NCBI RefSeq assembly: GCF_003255815.1
Contig: NC_037670.1
Location: 54,675,178 to 54,739,177, forward strand
Source: Theropithecus gelada
Taxonomy: Eukaryota; Chordata; Mammalia; Primates; Cercopithecidae
Reading direction: 5' to 3'
Length of the DNA: 64,000 nt
A program made the translations under genes and the position numbers. The notes under the pieces were generated by a model, which saw only the letters and a list, made by a program, of their open reading frames with translations, did not search any database and was not told the DNA's origin. Numbering within the stretch: the stretch's first letter is position 1; each line of letters begins with the position of its first letter. Shown in pieces: positions 11,781 to 23,253 of the stretch.

Positions 11781-13200
11781 CCTGAAGTGGTGGTATTTGC
11801 TGTGGGGGTTGCTGTCCCTGAAAACTCTGAGGAACAAATGGCTGAATCAGGAACACCCCAGTTAGTTGCAGGGCCCGAGGCTGGCTCTTCATTCTGTTTC
11901 CCGACAATAGTTGCCCATTTTAATCAAATTTAGAATGACATTGATTAGCCCAATGTTTTCCTTTTCCACATCTTGGACACAGGCCAGGTGGCTCTTTATT
12001 TTTACTCTGTTTATTTAAGACTGGGCAGTTCTTTTTTAGATGATGGATTTGACCACAATTATAACATTTCCCCCAAATGTTGTAACTTATCCTCCTAAAA
12101 TGACTCCCATCATTGCTTGAGCCATTAGCATTGCCTTAGGCATAGCTCCTCCAATCCCATCACAAGCCTTCACATACTCTGTAATTACATCAACTCCTGC
12201 TGGAACTTTTCCTTTTAATGGCTTTATGGCCGATTGACATTCTGGATTTGCATTTTGATAAGCCATTAGTTCTACAATACCTTTTTGGGCGTTATCATGT
12301 GAAATAGATTTTTCAGCGGCATCTTGCAACCTTGCCACAAAGTCTGGATATGACTCTTTAGAGCCTTGTTTAATTGAATTAAAAGAAGGGCAAGTGGCTC
12401 CTGGATCCTGATTTTTTTTCCCAGACCCTGAGGCAATTAGCCCTTAGTTGTTCAATAGCCTCATTCTACATTACCGATTGTTGGTTAACGGTGCTCCAAT
12501 TTGGACCTGTTCCTAGCAATTGGTTGGCATCTATATTAACAGCAGGATAAGTATCCTGATTTCTTCGTACCTGTTCTTGTACTCCATCAATCCACAAGGT
12601 TTTAAATTGTAGGAACTGAGAGGATGAAAGGGAAGATTTAGCCAAAATTTCCCAAACTTAAGGAATAAGTTTATTTCCATGAGCAAGGGGATCTAATAAT
12701 GTTCTCATATAAGGGGAGTTGGGTCCATATTGTTAAATTCCTTCTTTCATATCTTTTAACATCTTCATGGTGGAAGATTAATATCTAGCCTCAGTTGGGA
12801 TAGACGCTCCTTCTTGACTCCCTTTCCCGGCAGATATTGGTTGTAAAATTATCGGGAACTGCCATGCCTCAAGATCTCCCTGTTTTCTGGCTTTATCAAT
12901 GATTTCATGCAGTGTACTACTGTGGCCACTAGGTGGTAGTGTAGGATTAAACATCACCGCCATGGCTTGATGGTATGGGGCCTTGCTATTTGGCGAAGGA
13001 CACACCACTTGAGGTCTGCATTGAACCTCTGGAGATTGCCCGTACTGAAGCACAGCTGGCGGCCAGTACTGATAAACTACCGGTGGTTGGGTTCTATTTC
13101 ACAGCGGCTGATATTGTGGATATTGTAGTTGGATTGGCATTGCCAGGATAGAAACTCTATTCTGTTCTACTTGATATTCTCTTGGGGTTTGCACTTGGGG
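11780..13200 (-). pseudogene. gag: Retroviral gag pseudogene (capsid and nucleocapsid), N-terminus missing
   Basis: Open pieces at 12778-13053 and 12087-12338 match the spacer/capsid start and the capsid C-terminal region with the major homology area. Two CCHC zinc knuckles (C-x2-C-x4-H-x4-C) lie at about 12024-12067 and 11943-11985, marking the nucleocapsid. In-frame stops occur, for example near 13103. I find no matrix domain or start codon: the sequence runs from the Tyr/Gln-rich spacer straight to the LTR remnant. The missing part fits one deletion spanning the 5' LTR, leader and matrix region. Confidence 0.82.
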
Positions 13201-13203
13201 TTT

Positions 13204-13224
13204 GCAACCTGAATTTCAGGTTGC
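13204..13224. repeat. 10-bp inverted repeat at the deletion junction
   Basis: The arms gcaacctgaa (13204-13213) and ttcaggttgc (13215-13224) are perfect complements with a 1-base loop. They lie exactly between gag sequence and the surviving LTR remnant. This suggests the deletion or a repair event used or produced a short hairpin. Confidence 0.75.
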
Positions 13225-13352
13225 AACCTTACAGATCAACAGCATCTAAGGGCAAAGCAATTGCTTAGGATAGAGGTCAAAATGGAGTTTCTTACGGCAT
13301 CCATTTCCACATAGACATGCTAACAGTCTGATCTCTCCTTCTTTTCCCTATA
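13217..13352 (-). repeat. 5' LTR remnant, outer ~130 bp only
   Basis: The sequence from 'ttacagatcaacagcatct' to 'cttttcccta' aligns with 6685-6803 of the 3' LTR. The promoter, R and U5 parts are absent, so this end cannot drive proviral transcription. Confidence 0.82.
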
Positions 13353-14472
13353 ATCTCTCAGAAACTGTTTAGCAGGTGAAGGTGCGGGATCCACCCATAC
13401 CTCACCAGATTGCATCCTCCCCCATATGACCTAACTGGTGCTCACATTCTTTGTCCACAGAATGAAATCCCAAGACCATCACGAAGTGAAGTGCCTGCTC
13501 GGTTAGGAACAGAATTCGAGGGGGATTCGAGGAGCCCTGAGCACAGGACTGCTAGGGTCTGGCCCCGGTTTGGCCACAGGAAAAAGAGACACTTGGAGGT
13601 TTCTCTTATCGGGTGTGCTGTGCTCTCTTCTTTCTAGAAGAGTTGCTGCTTTGGAGGGGGAGGTGCTTTGGGCTCCTGCGAGCCTCAGTCAACCCCCAAC
13701 TCACCGAGGATTCAGGAACCACGGGAAAAAAAACGACACGGAGACCCGCTGAACAAGAAGAGACTCACAAGGAGGCTAACCAGAAGGTGGGGCGACTCGA
13801 GGGGAGAAAGTAAAATTAATTTTAACAAAAGGGCTGCAGTGATTGAGCCATATTCCTTTCAGCAGACGCCACGTACACGCAAAAAAGCACACACACACAC
13901 ACAGCTCACCCGGAATTCAGGAACCACGGAAAAAAATAAAGAACATGGAGACCCGGAACCCAAGAAGAACCGCACAGAGAGGCGGACCAGAAGATCGGGC
14001 GGCTCAGGGTGGGGGGGAACATAAAATGAAAAAAAAAAAATAAGGGCTGCAGTGCTTGAGCCATATCCCTATCAGCAGACGCCACGTACACGCACACAGC
14101 ACACAGGCCCACACAGACACACGCCCACACACACGCGCGGGCGCATACACACACACACACCCCAACACACACATACACACAGTGCCGCCTACACACGCGG
14201 GCAGCCAACACTCGAAACAATCCCGCACAAATACACCTCTGGGCACCTTCTCAGGCTCCGCGGTTCTGCTCCGCCAGGAAGCCCCTCCCAGGAGAGAGCA
14301 CCCCGAAAACACAGGCGTGCTGTAGTCAGAAATCACGGGGGAAGGGAAGGGGCAACGTTTAAGGAGACTCACCCCTACTCGGTCTGGGCAGGCTTGACGC
14401 ATGGCGCGGATCCTTTTGGATCGTTAGGGATTTCGCGGTGGATCCCTGGGCCTTCCCCGGACGTTTCCTCAG
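13353..14472 (+). repeat. Array unit 1, right part, with a local ~0.2-kb duplication
   Basis: Unit sequence resumes at 'ggtgaaggtgcgggatcc'. The block from 'ctcacc...ggattcaggaaccacgg' through 'cagacgccacgtacacgc' appears twice, at about 13700-13880 and 13904-14093. A CA-rich microsatellite with CGCGCGGGCGC interruptions follows at about 14090-14185. Confidence 0.88.
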
Positions 14473-16181
14473 GCTGGATTGCCCTGCCCTGTCCTAGATG
14501 GTGGGACTATACCGTGGATCCCCCAGAGAACGCAGGCGAGAACCCAACACCGACGCCCATCACAGAGGTCTCCCCTCTCCGCTAAGCCGCCGGGACTCGT
14601 CGCCAGGCAACGAAGACCTTCACTGTGACGCAAGCCAGGGCTCAGCACTCGCGCCAGGTGCCCGGCCACTGGCGCATGCGCACTCGAGGGGCTGGCTCGG
14701 GCGCCAGGCTGGCATGGTTGTCAGCCTGCCTAAGCAAGGAACATGGTGCAGGCAGAGGCGGCCTNGATCCCAGGCGAGAGGCCGTTCCACCCAGCAACAG
14801 CCCCTCCACGAGGACAATGGACCTGCAGATGAAATGAACCTAGATAACCAGGCAACAGCCAGACACGGTTGCCCGCTTCTCATCCTACGGGAATCACGCA
14901 GCAGTCTGAGAGAACTGGGAGGACCAGAGTTTCCTTGTTGGCAGATGTAACCGGAATTCCCTGTTCCAAAAGGATCACAGCAGTCGAGTCCTTGCACCGT
15001 GACGGTGTTGAGAAGGAAACACTGGTAGAACAGTTCCCATGACTGTCATCCTCTGTGAACAAGGAAACGTTGCCTGTGGAAGTCTTTGAGCCAGACCCAG
15101 GAAACCCTAGGCCCACGATAATCGTAGGAGTCATGAAAAGAGGAGGCCGGCATGCAGGCCACATCCCAGCCAGCCTCAGTCCATCACAGTCCCATGTGTT
15201 TCCCGGAATGACAACCAAAATCAAGCTGGCCAGAATGGCCCGGAGTTGTGCTCCAGTTGATTCCCCCACACGTTGGAGTCCTCCCACATGGGCATCGGGC
15301 TATTTTGCTGACGGCTAGTGTGACCAAGGGAACGCAGGAGTGGAGTGGGAAGTACCTTCTGTGTTCATCTATAAGCACCTATTTAGCAGATGTAGGTAGG
15401 GGACCCCATTCACACCTCACCAGATTGATCTGACCTAACTGCTGCCCACACTCTCCGTCTCCGGAATGAAATCCCATGATGATGGAGGAGTGCCCACCTC
15501 ACGATTTCACGTCGTGAAGCGCCTTCACGTCTGGAACCGAGGTCGAGGGGGATTCGAGGAGCCCTGCGCACAGAACTGCTGAGATTTGGCCCCAGCTTCG
15601 CCACAGTAAGACGAGACACTCGGAGGTTTCTGTTCTCGGGTGTTGTATGCTCCTCTTCCTTGCTTGCAGAGTTGCTGCTTTACAGTGGTAGGTGCTTCGG
15701 GCTCCTGGGAGTCTCAGCCAGCCCCGCAGTTCACCCCGGATTCAGGAACCGTGGAAAAAGTAAATTACACCAAGCCGGGCAGCCCAAGCAGAGGTGCACA
15801 AAGGGGCTTCCCCAAGGTCGGGTTCCTTGAAAAAACATTTTTCAGTCGTTCAACCATATTTCTTTCCGTGGATGCCACGTACATACTCACAGATATACAC
15901 ACACACTGCAACAGTCACATGCAGTCATCCAACATTCACTACACTTCCACATACACACCCAGCCTGGCAGCTTGTGAGGCTGTGCCCTTCTCCTCTGCCA
16001 GGAAGCCCCTCCAGGGAGAGGGCATCCTGGGAAACACAGGCCTGCTGTAGTCAGAAATCACAGAGGGGCAACTTTTAAGGAGACTTATCCCCACTGCGAC
16101 TAGGCCTGCTTGAAGCTCCCGGGGATCTTTTTGGATACTTAGAGATTTTGCGATGTATCTGTTGGCCTTACCCTGACTTGT
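14473..16181 (+). repeat. Array unit 2, short and holding an N at 14765
   Basis: This unit is about 1.7 kb and contains the NRF1-like palindrome at 14671-14683. The unknown base at 14765 falls where sequence jumps from the 'gtgcaggcagaggcggcct' block directly to the 'gatcccaggcgagagg...cccagcaacagccc' block. In units 3 to 7 these two blocks are about 750 bp apart. With that length added, the unit is close to 2.46 kb. Confidence 0.85.
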
Positions 16182-18671
16182 CTTCAGAATGGCCTGCCTC
16201 TATTGTATCCTGGATCATGGGTGTGTCCCATGGATACCCAAAGTAGACACTTGAAAACGCAATGTGTACGCATGTCACAGAGTTTCCCCTCTTCGCCAAG
16301 TGGCAGAGACTTGTCGCCAAGCAACTAAAGCTTTCACTGTGACGCCAGCCGGGGCTCACTACTTGCTCCTGGTGGCCTCCCTCTGGCACGTGTGTGACGC
16401 ATGCTCAGTCTCCAGGCTGTCCAGGTTGTCAGCCTACCTAAGCAAGGAAAATGGTGCAGGCAGAGCCTGCCTGGTCTCAGGAAATAGGGTGCCTGCCACA
16501 AGCACTGCGGGACCTTAGAGTTCCTTACTGTAGGGCTTCCTCCTTTTGTCTCCGTGGTCATGTCCTGCTGGAGGAGGACAGGCTTTGAGACTGTGAGTTG
16601 GACCATGGAACCTGTGCTTCTGATTCCATTCCCAAAAGAGGCTGTGTGTAGGAATCGGGTCCCATTGGGCTGGGGATACAGTCTTGTGAGTTTTTGAGGG
16701 GTCTCTTTGAGGTGGAATTTTTAGTTAAAACTCTGGAGGATGGTGTTAGCAGAAGATTGCTGTGTCCTTAAGCTCACTGTCTTCCTTCATCCTGGGACTC
16801 GCAGGGGCTCCTGCTTCTTAGCACAGTCATCTGGGAAAGGCAGGGACCACGACAAAGGCAAGTCCAAGGTGGAGCAGAGGTCTGACACCTGGAGCTGGCA
16901 TCCCACCGGGGCAGGTGAGGTTGAGAGAATGGCTCAGAGGCTGTCTAAGGGTGATTTCAAGCCTGAAAAAGGTGTCCAGGAGTGGTGTGGAAGAGCACTG
17001 TGAACTCTCCATGAAAGCAAAGGAAAATCAAGTAGCACCTGGGAGAACAAGGAGGGCCCATGTTAGAGTCCAAGCCACTTTGAGGGATTCCTGTTTGCAC
17101 TCAAGAGCCTCCTGCAAAATGCAAACCACCTCAGTCCCCACAACGAGATCACTACCCACAGTCTGACCTGCAGTCAGCTGTACTGCAGTCTCTGTTGACT
17201 CTGAAATCCCTGGCAGCCAACCACATCCATGACGAGAGGAAGTACCACCCAGCAACAGCCCAATGAAAGACCCTCTCCACAGTGACGAAGGTTGTGCAGA
17301 TGAAATGAAACACAGCCTAGATTACCAGGCAAAAGCCAGACATGGCTGCCTGTTTCTTATACTATAGTAATAATGTAGCTTTTTGATGGAATAGAGAAAA
17401 TAAGAGTTTCCATGTTGGTGGAAATAACTGGAATCCACAGTTCCAGCAGTATCACAGCTGCCCAGTCATTAAAATGTGACAGTGCTCAGAAGGAATGAGT
17501 CATCCAATGGATTTTAATGATGGTCATCCTCTGTGACCTGGAAATGTTTACTTGGAAGACTTTGAGCCAGAGCATGGAAACCCTAGGCCCGGGAGAAGCA
17601 TAGAAGTCAGGAAAAGAGAAGGTCAGAGTGGAAGCTAGTGTTCATGCAGCATCAGTCATCCACCCCACTGCCATGTGGCTCCGGGAATGAAAGTCCAAAG
17701 GAAGAGCTGGCCAGAAAGGCCACAGTTTGGGCTTCAATGGTTTCCTGAACGTTGGATTCCTCCTTCCTTGGAATCGGGCTATGGTGTGCAAAACTTCTGC
17801 AATGAAGGGAATGCAGTACTAGGGTTGGAAGCACCTTCTGTGACATTTGTCTGCACCTCTCCTGAAGGGGAAGGTTCGGGATCCCATCCACACCTCACTA
17901 GATTGTATTCTCACTCGTATCTGACCTTATTGCTGCTCACACTCTCCAACGCAGAATGAAATACAAAGACGATGGAGGAGTGCTTGCCTCACCACCTGAA
18001 GCTCCTGCTCTGCTGGGAACCAATTTCAAAGTGAATTCAATAGGCCCTGCGGACAGGACTCCTACGCTTTGGCCCAGGGTTGTCCTCAGTACAATGAGGC
18101 CTTGGGAGGTGTTCCTTCTTGGGTGTAGTGTTTCTAGAAGAATGGCTCCATTGCAGGGAAAGGTGATTTGAACCCCTGTGTGTCTCAGCCAGTCCCCCCA
18201 CTTCACCGCAGTTTCAGGAAACACGGAAAAAACAAACACGCCGCCTGGCAGCCCAAGCAGAGCCACACAGAGAGGCGCACCAAAGGTCAGTGGACTCAAA
18301 AGGACAAGCATCCCAGTGTGAGAGCCACATGAGCCACATCCTTTCAGCAGACACCACTTAAACGCACACACATAAACACACACACACCCACACCGACACA
18401 CGCACATGCAGACATCCAACACTCACAACACTCCCAGAGAAACACACTGCCCAGCAACTTCTGCAGCTGGGCGGTTCTGCTCCACCAGAAAGCCCCTCCG
18501 GGGAGAGAACAGCGCTGGAGAACACAAGCAGGCTGTACCTATAAATCCCAGGAAGGCAAGTTTCAATGAGACTCACCCCTACACAGTCTAGGCAGGCCTG
18601 AAGCATCCTGCGGATCCTTTGGGATCCTTAGGAATTTCGCGCTGTATCCCTGGGGCTCCTCTTGACGTTTC
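16182..18671 (+). repeat. Array unit 3
   Basis: This is a full-length unit of about 2.49 kb and the most diverged at its start (atggatacccaaagtagacac). The CpG core has decayed and the palindrome is lost (cacgtgtgtgacgcatgctcag near 16387). The CA-rich block lies at about 18363-18405. Confidence 0.87.
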
Positions 18672-21170
18672 TTCAGGCTGGGTCGCCCCTGCCCACTTCT
18701 AGGATTGTGGGACTATCCCATGGATCTTTCAGAGAAGACAGGCGAGAGTCCACGGCGACGCATGTCCACAGAGGTCCCCTTCTCCGCCACGATGCAGGGA
18801 CCCGTTGCCAGGCAACAGTGGAATTCACTGTGACACAAGACACAGCTCACCTCTCGCGCCTGGCGACACGCTACTGGTGCATACGCATTCGCGAGGTGCA
18901 CTCTGGTGACTGATTGTCAGGGCTGTCAGCCTACCTAAGCAGAGGAAAACGGTGCAGGCAGAGCCTGCCTGATCTCAGGATAAAGGCTGCCTGTGACAAA
19001 CACTGTGGGACCCTAAAAATCTCGACCACAGGGCCTCTTCTGGCCATCTCTCTGGTGGTGTCTCGCTGGAGGAGGAGGTGACTTGAGACTGTGAGATGGG
19101 TGCTGGAAGCTCCTCTTCTGATTCCGTTGCTAAAACAGGCTGTGAGCATGAATTGGGTCCCATGTGGCTGGGAATACAGTCTTGTGAGTTGTTTGAGGGG
19201 TCTCTGGGAGATAGAATCCTAGCTAAAACTACGAGAGGATGGTGTCAGCAGAAGATTGCGGGGCCCTTGAGTTTACTGCCTCCCTTCATCGTGGGCCTCC
19301 CAGGGGCTCCTGCTTCTCAGCACGGCTCTCTGGGAAAGACAGAACCATGTCAAAGGCAAGTCCAAGGTGGAGCAGAGGTCTCACACCTGGAACTGGTATC
19401 CCACCGGGGAATATGAGGTTGAGTGTCTCAGAGGCTGTCTGGGGGTGATTGCAAGCCTGAAAAAGGTGTCCAGGAGTGCTGTTGAGAAGCACTGTGGACC
19501 CTCATGAAAGCAAAGAAAAACCAAGGCTTGCCTGGGAATACGAGAGAACCCATGCTGGAGTCCAAGCCACCCTGAGGGATTCCTGCCAGTGGACCGAAGA
19601 GCCTCCTGCAAAATGCAAACTACCCCAGTCCTCACATCTAGATCACTAGGCATAACCGGGCCTGCAGCCAGCCGAACCGCAGTCCCTTTTCTTCCCTAAA
19701 ATCTCTGGAAGCCAAGAAGACCCATGGCAAGAGGAAGTACCCAGTGAAATGAAAGACCCTCTCCACAATGACAAAGGATGTTCAGATGAAATGAAACATA
19801 ACCTCGATTATGGGGCAAAAGCCAGACATGGCTGGCTACTTCTCAGCCTATAGGAATCATGCAGCCCTCTGATGAAATAGGGAGAACAAGTTTTTGTTGG
19901 TGGTGGTGGTGGAAATAACGGGAATCATGGGCCCAAAAGTATCACAGCTGCCCAGTCCTTAAAACGTGACAGTGTTTAGAAGGAAACATTCATGCATTGG
20001 ATTTCCATGAGAATTGTCCTCCGTGAACTGGGAAACGTTTACTGTGGAAGACTTTGAGCCAGACTATGGCAACCGCAGGCCTAGGAGCAGCATGGAAATC
20101 AGGAAAAGAGAAGCCCAGAGTGGAAGCTAAAGCCCACACGGCATCAATCATCCATCCCACTGCCATGTGACTCCAGGAATGCAAGTCCAAAGGGAGAGCG
20201 GGCCAGAAAGGCCACAGTTTGGGTTCCAACCATTCCCCAAACGTTGGATTCCTCCTTCCTCTGAAACGGGCTATCATATGCAAAGCTTCTGCAATGAAGG
20301 GAATGAGAAGATGGAGTTGGAAGCAACTTCAGTGACATCAGTCTGCACCTCTCCTGAAGGAGAAGGTTCTGGACCCTATCCGCACCTCACCAGGTCAGCT
20401 CTGCCTCACCAGATTTTATCCTCACCCATATCTGACTTTATTGCTGCTCACACTCTCTGACCCAGAATGAAATGCCAAGACAACGGCGGAGTGCCGTTCT
20501 CAGGACCTGAAGCTCCTGCTCTTTTGGGAATCGAATTCGAATTGGACTCAAGGGGCCCTGCAGACAGGACTCCTATGCTTTGGCCCAGGCTTGGCCTCAG
20601 GTAAATGAGGCCCTAGGCCTTGTCTGTTCTTGGGTGTGGTGTGCTTCTCTTATTTCTAGAAGAGTGGCTCCATTGCAGGGAAAGGTGATTTGGATTCCTG
20701 CGTGTCTCACCCAGCCCCCTCTTCACCGCGGTTTCAGGAACTGCAGAGAAAACAAAAAACAGGCAGCCTTGTAGCCCAAGCGGTGCAACACAGAGGCCAC
20801 AAAAGGTCGACCAAGTCAAAAGAACAAGCGTCCCAGTGTGTGAGCCACATCCTTTCAGCAGGTGACACTTACGCACACAGAAACACACACAGAGACACAC
20901 ACATGTAGACATCTAACACTCACAGCATTCCCACAGAAACACACAGTTCAGCAACTTCTGAGGCTGCACAGTTGTGCCCTGCCAGAAAGCCCCTCCAGGG
21001 AGAGAGCAGCTCTGGGGGGTTGCTACAGGCAGGCTGTACCTAGCAATCACAGTGGGGCAGCTTTCAAGGAGACTCACCACTGCACCGTCTAGGCAGGCCT
21101 GAAGCATCCTGCGAATCCTTTGGGATCCTTAGGAATTTTGGGCTGTATACCTGGGGCTCTGCTTGACATT
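18672..21170 (+). repeat. Array unit 4
   Basis: This is a full-length unit of about 2.5 kb. Its CpG core reads 'ggtgcatacgcattcgcgagg' near 18876. It contains all blocks in order, with CA-rich DNA at about 20873-20905. A (TGG)n-like stretch is seen near 19898-19911. Confidence 0.9.
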
Positions 21171-23253
21171 TCTTCAGGCTGGATAGGCCATGCCCACATC
21201 TAGAATCGCGGGACTATCCCATGGATCCCTCAGAGAAGACACGAGAGTCCAACACTGACTCACCTCCACAGAGGTCTCCTGTTCTGCCAAGCCGCAGAGA
21301 CCCATCACCAGGGAACCGTGGCCTTCACTGTGATGCGAGAGACAGCTCATCTCTCACGCCTGGTGCCCCGCGACTGGCTCATGAGCATTCCCGAGGCAGG
21401 CTGGGGCACCTGAGTGTCAGGGCTGTCAGCCTGCCTAAGCAGAGGAAAATAGTGCAGACAGAGCCAGCCTGGTCTCGGGAAAAAAGCTGCCTGTGATAAC
21501 CACTGCGGGACACTAAAAGTCTCAGCCATAGGGCTTCCTCGGGCCATCTCCGTGGTCGGTCCCACTGGAGGAAGAAGCACATCCAGACTGTGAGGTGGGC
21601 ACTGGAAACTGCTCTTCTGATTCCATTCCTGAAAGAGGCATTGTGCTGGATTCGGGTCCCACGGGGCTGGGAATACAGTCTGGTTAGTTATTGAAGGGTC
21701 TCTGAGTGATGTAGTCCTAGCTAAAACGCCTGAGGGAGGTGTCAGTGGGAAACTGCCAGACCCTTGAGGTCCCTGTCTCCCTACACTCTGGGCCTCTCAG
21801 TGGCTCCTGCTTCTCAGCACAGCTCTCTGAGAAAGGCAGGAACCATGTCAAAGGCAAATCCAAGGTGGAGCAGAGGTCTCACACCTGAAACTGGAAAACC
21901 ATGGGGGCAGATGAGGTTTAGAGGCCATCTGGGGATGATTGCAAGCCTGAAAAGGGTATCTGGGAGTGCTGTTGAGGGGCACTGTGGATCCCCCATGAAA
22001 ACAAAGAAAAATTAAGTCTCACCTGTTAGCACAATCCTATGCTGGAGTCCAAGCCACTTTGAAGGATTGCTGCCAGTGGACTGAGGAGCCTCCTGCCAAG
22101 TGCAAACCACTCCAGTCCCCACAATGAAATCACTACTCACAACCCAGCCTGCAGCCAGCCGAAAGGCAGTCTCTTTTGATCCCCGAAATCCTGGCAGCCA
22201 AGAAGATCTGTGGGGACAGGAAGTCCCACCCAGCAACGGCCCAATGAAAGACCCTTTTCTCAATGAAAAGGACACGCAGGTGAAATGAAACACAGCCTAG
22301 ATTACCAGGCAAAATCCAGAAATGACTGGCTGCTTCTCATCCTATAGGAATCATGCAGCACTCTGCTGGAATACAGAGAACAAGTTTCCTTGTTGGCGGA
22401 AATAACAGAAATCCACAGTTCCAGCAGCATCACAGCTGCCCAGTCATTAAAATGTGACAGTGTTTAGAAGAAAACACTCATGCAATGGACCCCCATGAGG
22501 GTTGTCCTCCATGAACTGGGAAACATTTTCTGTGGAAGACCTTGAGCAAGACCTAGGAAACCCCAGATCCACAAGGAGCGTGGAAGTCAGGAAAAGACAA
22601 GGCCAGAGTGGAAGCCAATGCCCAGGCAGCATCAATCATCTATCCTACTGCCATGTGGCTCCAGGAATGAAAGTCCAAGGGTGGACCCGACCAGGAAGGC
22701 CACAGTTTGTGCTCCAAGAGTTCACGGCAAGTTGGAGTCCTCCTTCCTCTGAAGCTGGAGATGGTGTGGACAGCTTCTGCAATGAAGGGAATGTGGGGAT
22801 GGAGTTAGAAGCACCTTCTATAACATCTGTCTGCACGTCCCCTAAAGGCGAAAGTTCAGGATCTCATCCAGTCGGATACACTAGATTATATCTGCAAGCG
22901 CTCCAGTGGGTGAGACCCATCCTTTCACCAGACCCCACTTACACGCACACTCAGAAACACACACACAGACACACTCACACTCGCAACATTCAACATTCAA
23001 CACTCGCAACACTCCCACAGAAACACGCAGTCCAGAAACTGCTGAGGCTGCACGGTTCTGTTCCACCAAGACCCTCATGGGAGAGAGCAGCCCCGGGAAA
23101 CACAGGCAGGCTGTACCTAGAAATGACGGAAGGGAAACTTTCCAAGAGACTCACCCCCATGCCGTCTAGGCAGGCCTGAAGCAACATATGAATCCTTTGA
23201 AATCTATAGTGATTTCGCATTTTGTGCTGCATCCCCCGGCTCCCCTTGACATT
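21171..23253 (+). repeat. Array unit 5, with ~0.43-kb internal deletion
   Basis: The unit is about 2.08 kb. At about 22880-22900 the block 'cacctcaccagattgtatcctcacc' runs straight into 'caagcgctccagtg..gtgag', which in unit 6 lies about 430 bp further on. That loss explains its length. Confidence 0.87.

Larger units (their letters stand above)
5815..13352 (-). mobile_element. Defective HERV-K(HML-2)-type provirus, antisense
   Basis: Read on the - strand, the order is: a short remnant of the 5' LTR, gag, a protease remnant, pol (reverse transcriptase, RNase H, integrase), env, a polypurine tract and a complete 3' LTR. The 7.5 kb is shorter than the roughly 9.5 kb usual for the family. Most of the 5' LTR, the primer-binding site and leader, the matrix part of gag, the dUTPase and the catalytic part of the protease are not found. 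Every reading frame carries stops or frameshifts, so it is a dead copy. Env and the env/LTR overlap look HML-2-like. The subgroup assignment is from recognition, not from a search. Confidence 0.88.

Noticed and set aside
5815..13352. A replication-competent provirus
   Set aside because: The 5' LTR promoter, leader, matrix region, dUTPase and protease catalytic part are missing, and all genes have stops or frameshifts.
14052..14585. 177-codon open frame across the CA-rich part of unit 1
   Set aside because: Most of it is a Thr/His-rich translation of a CA microsatellite and it has no counterpart in the other units.
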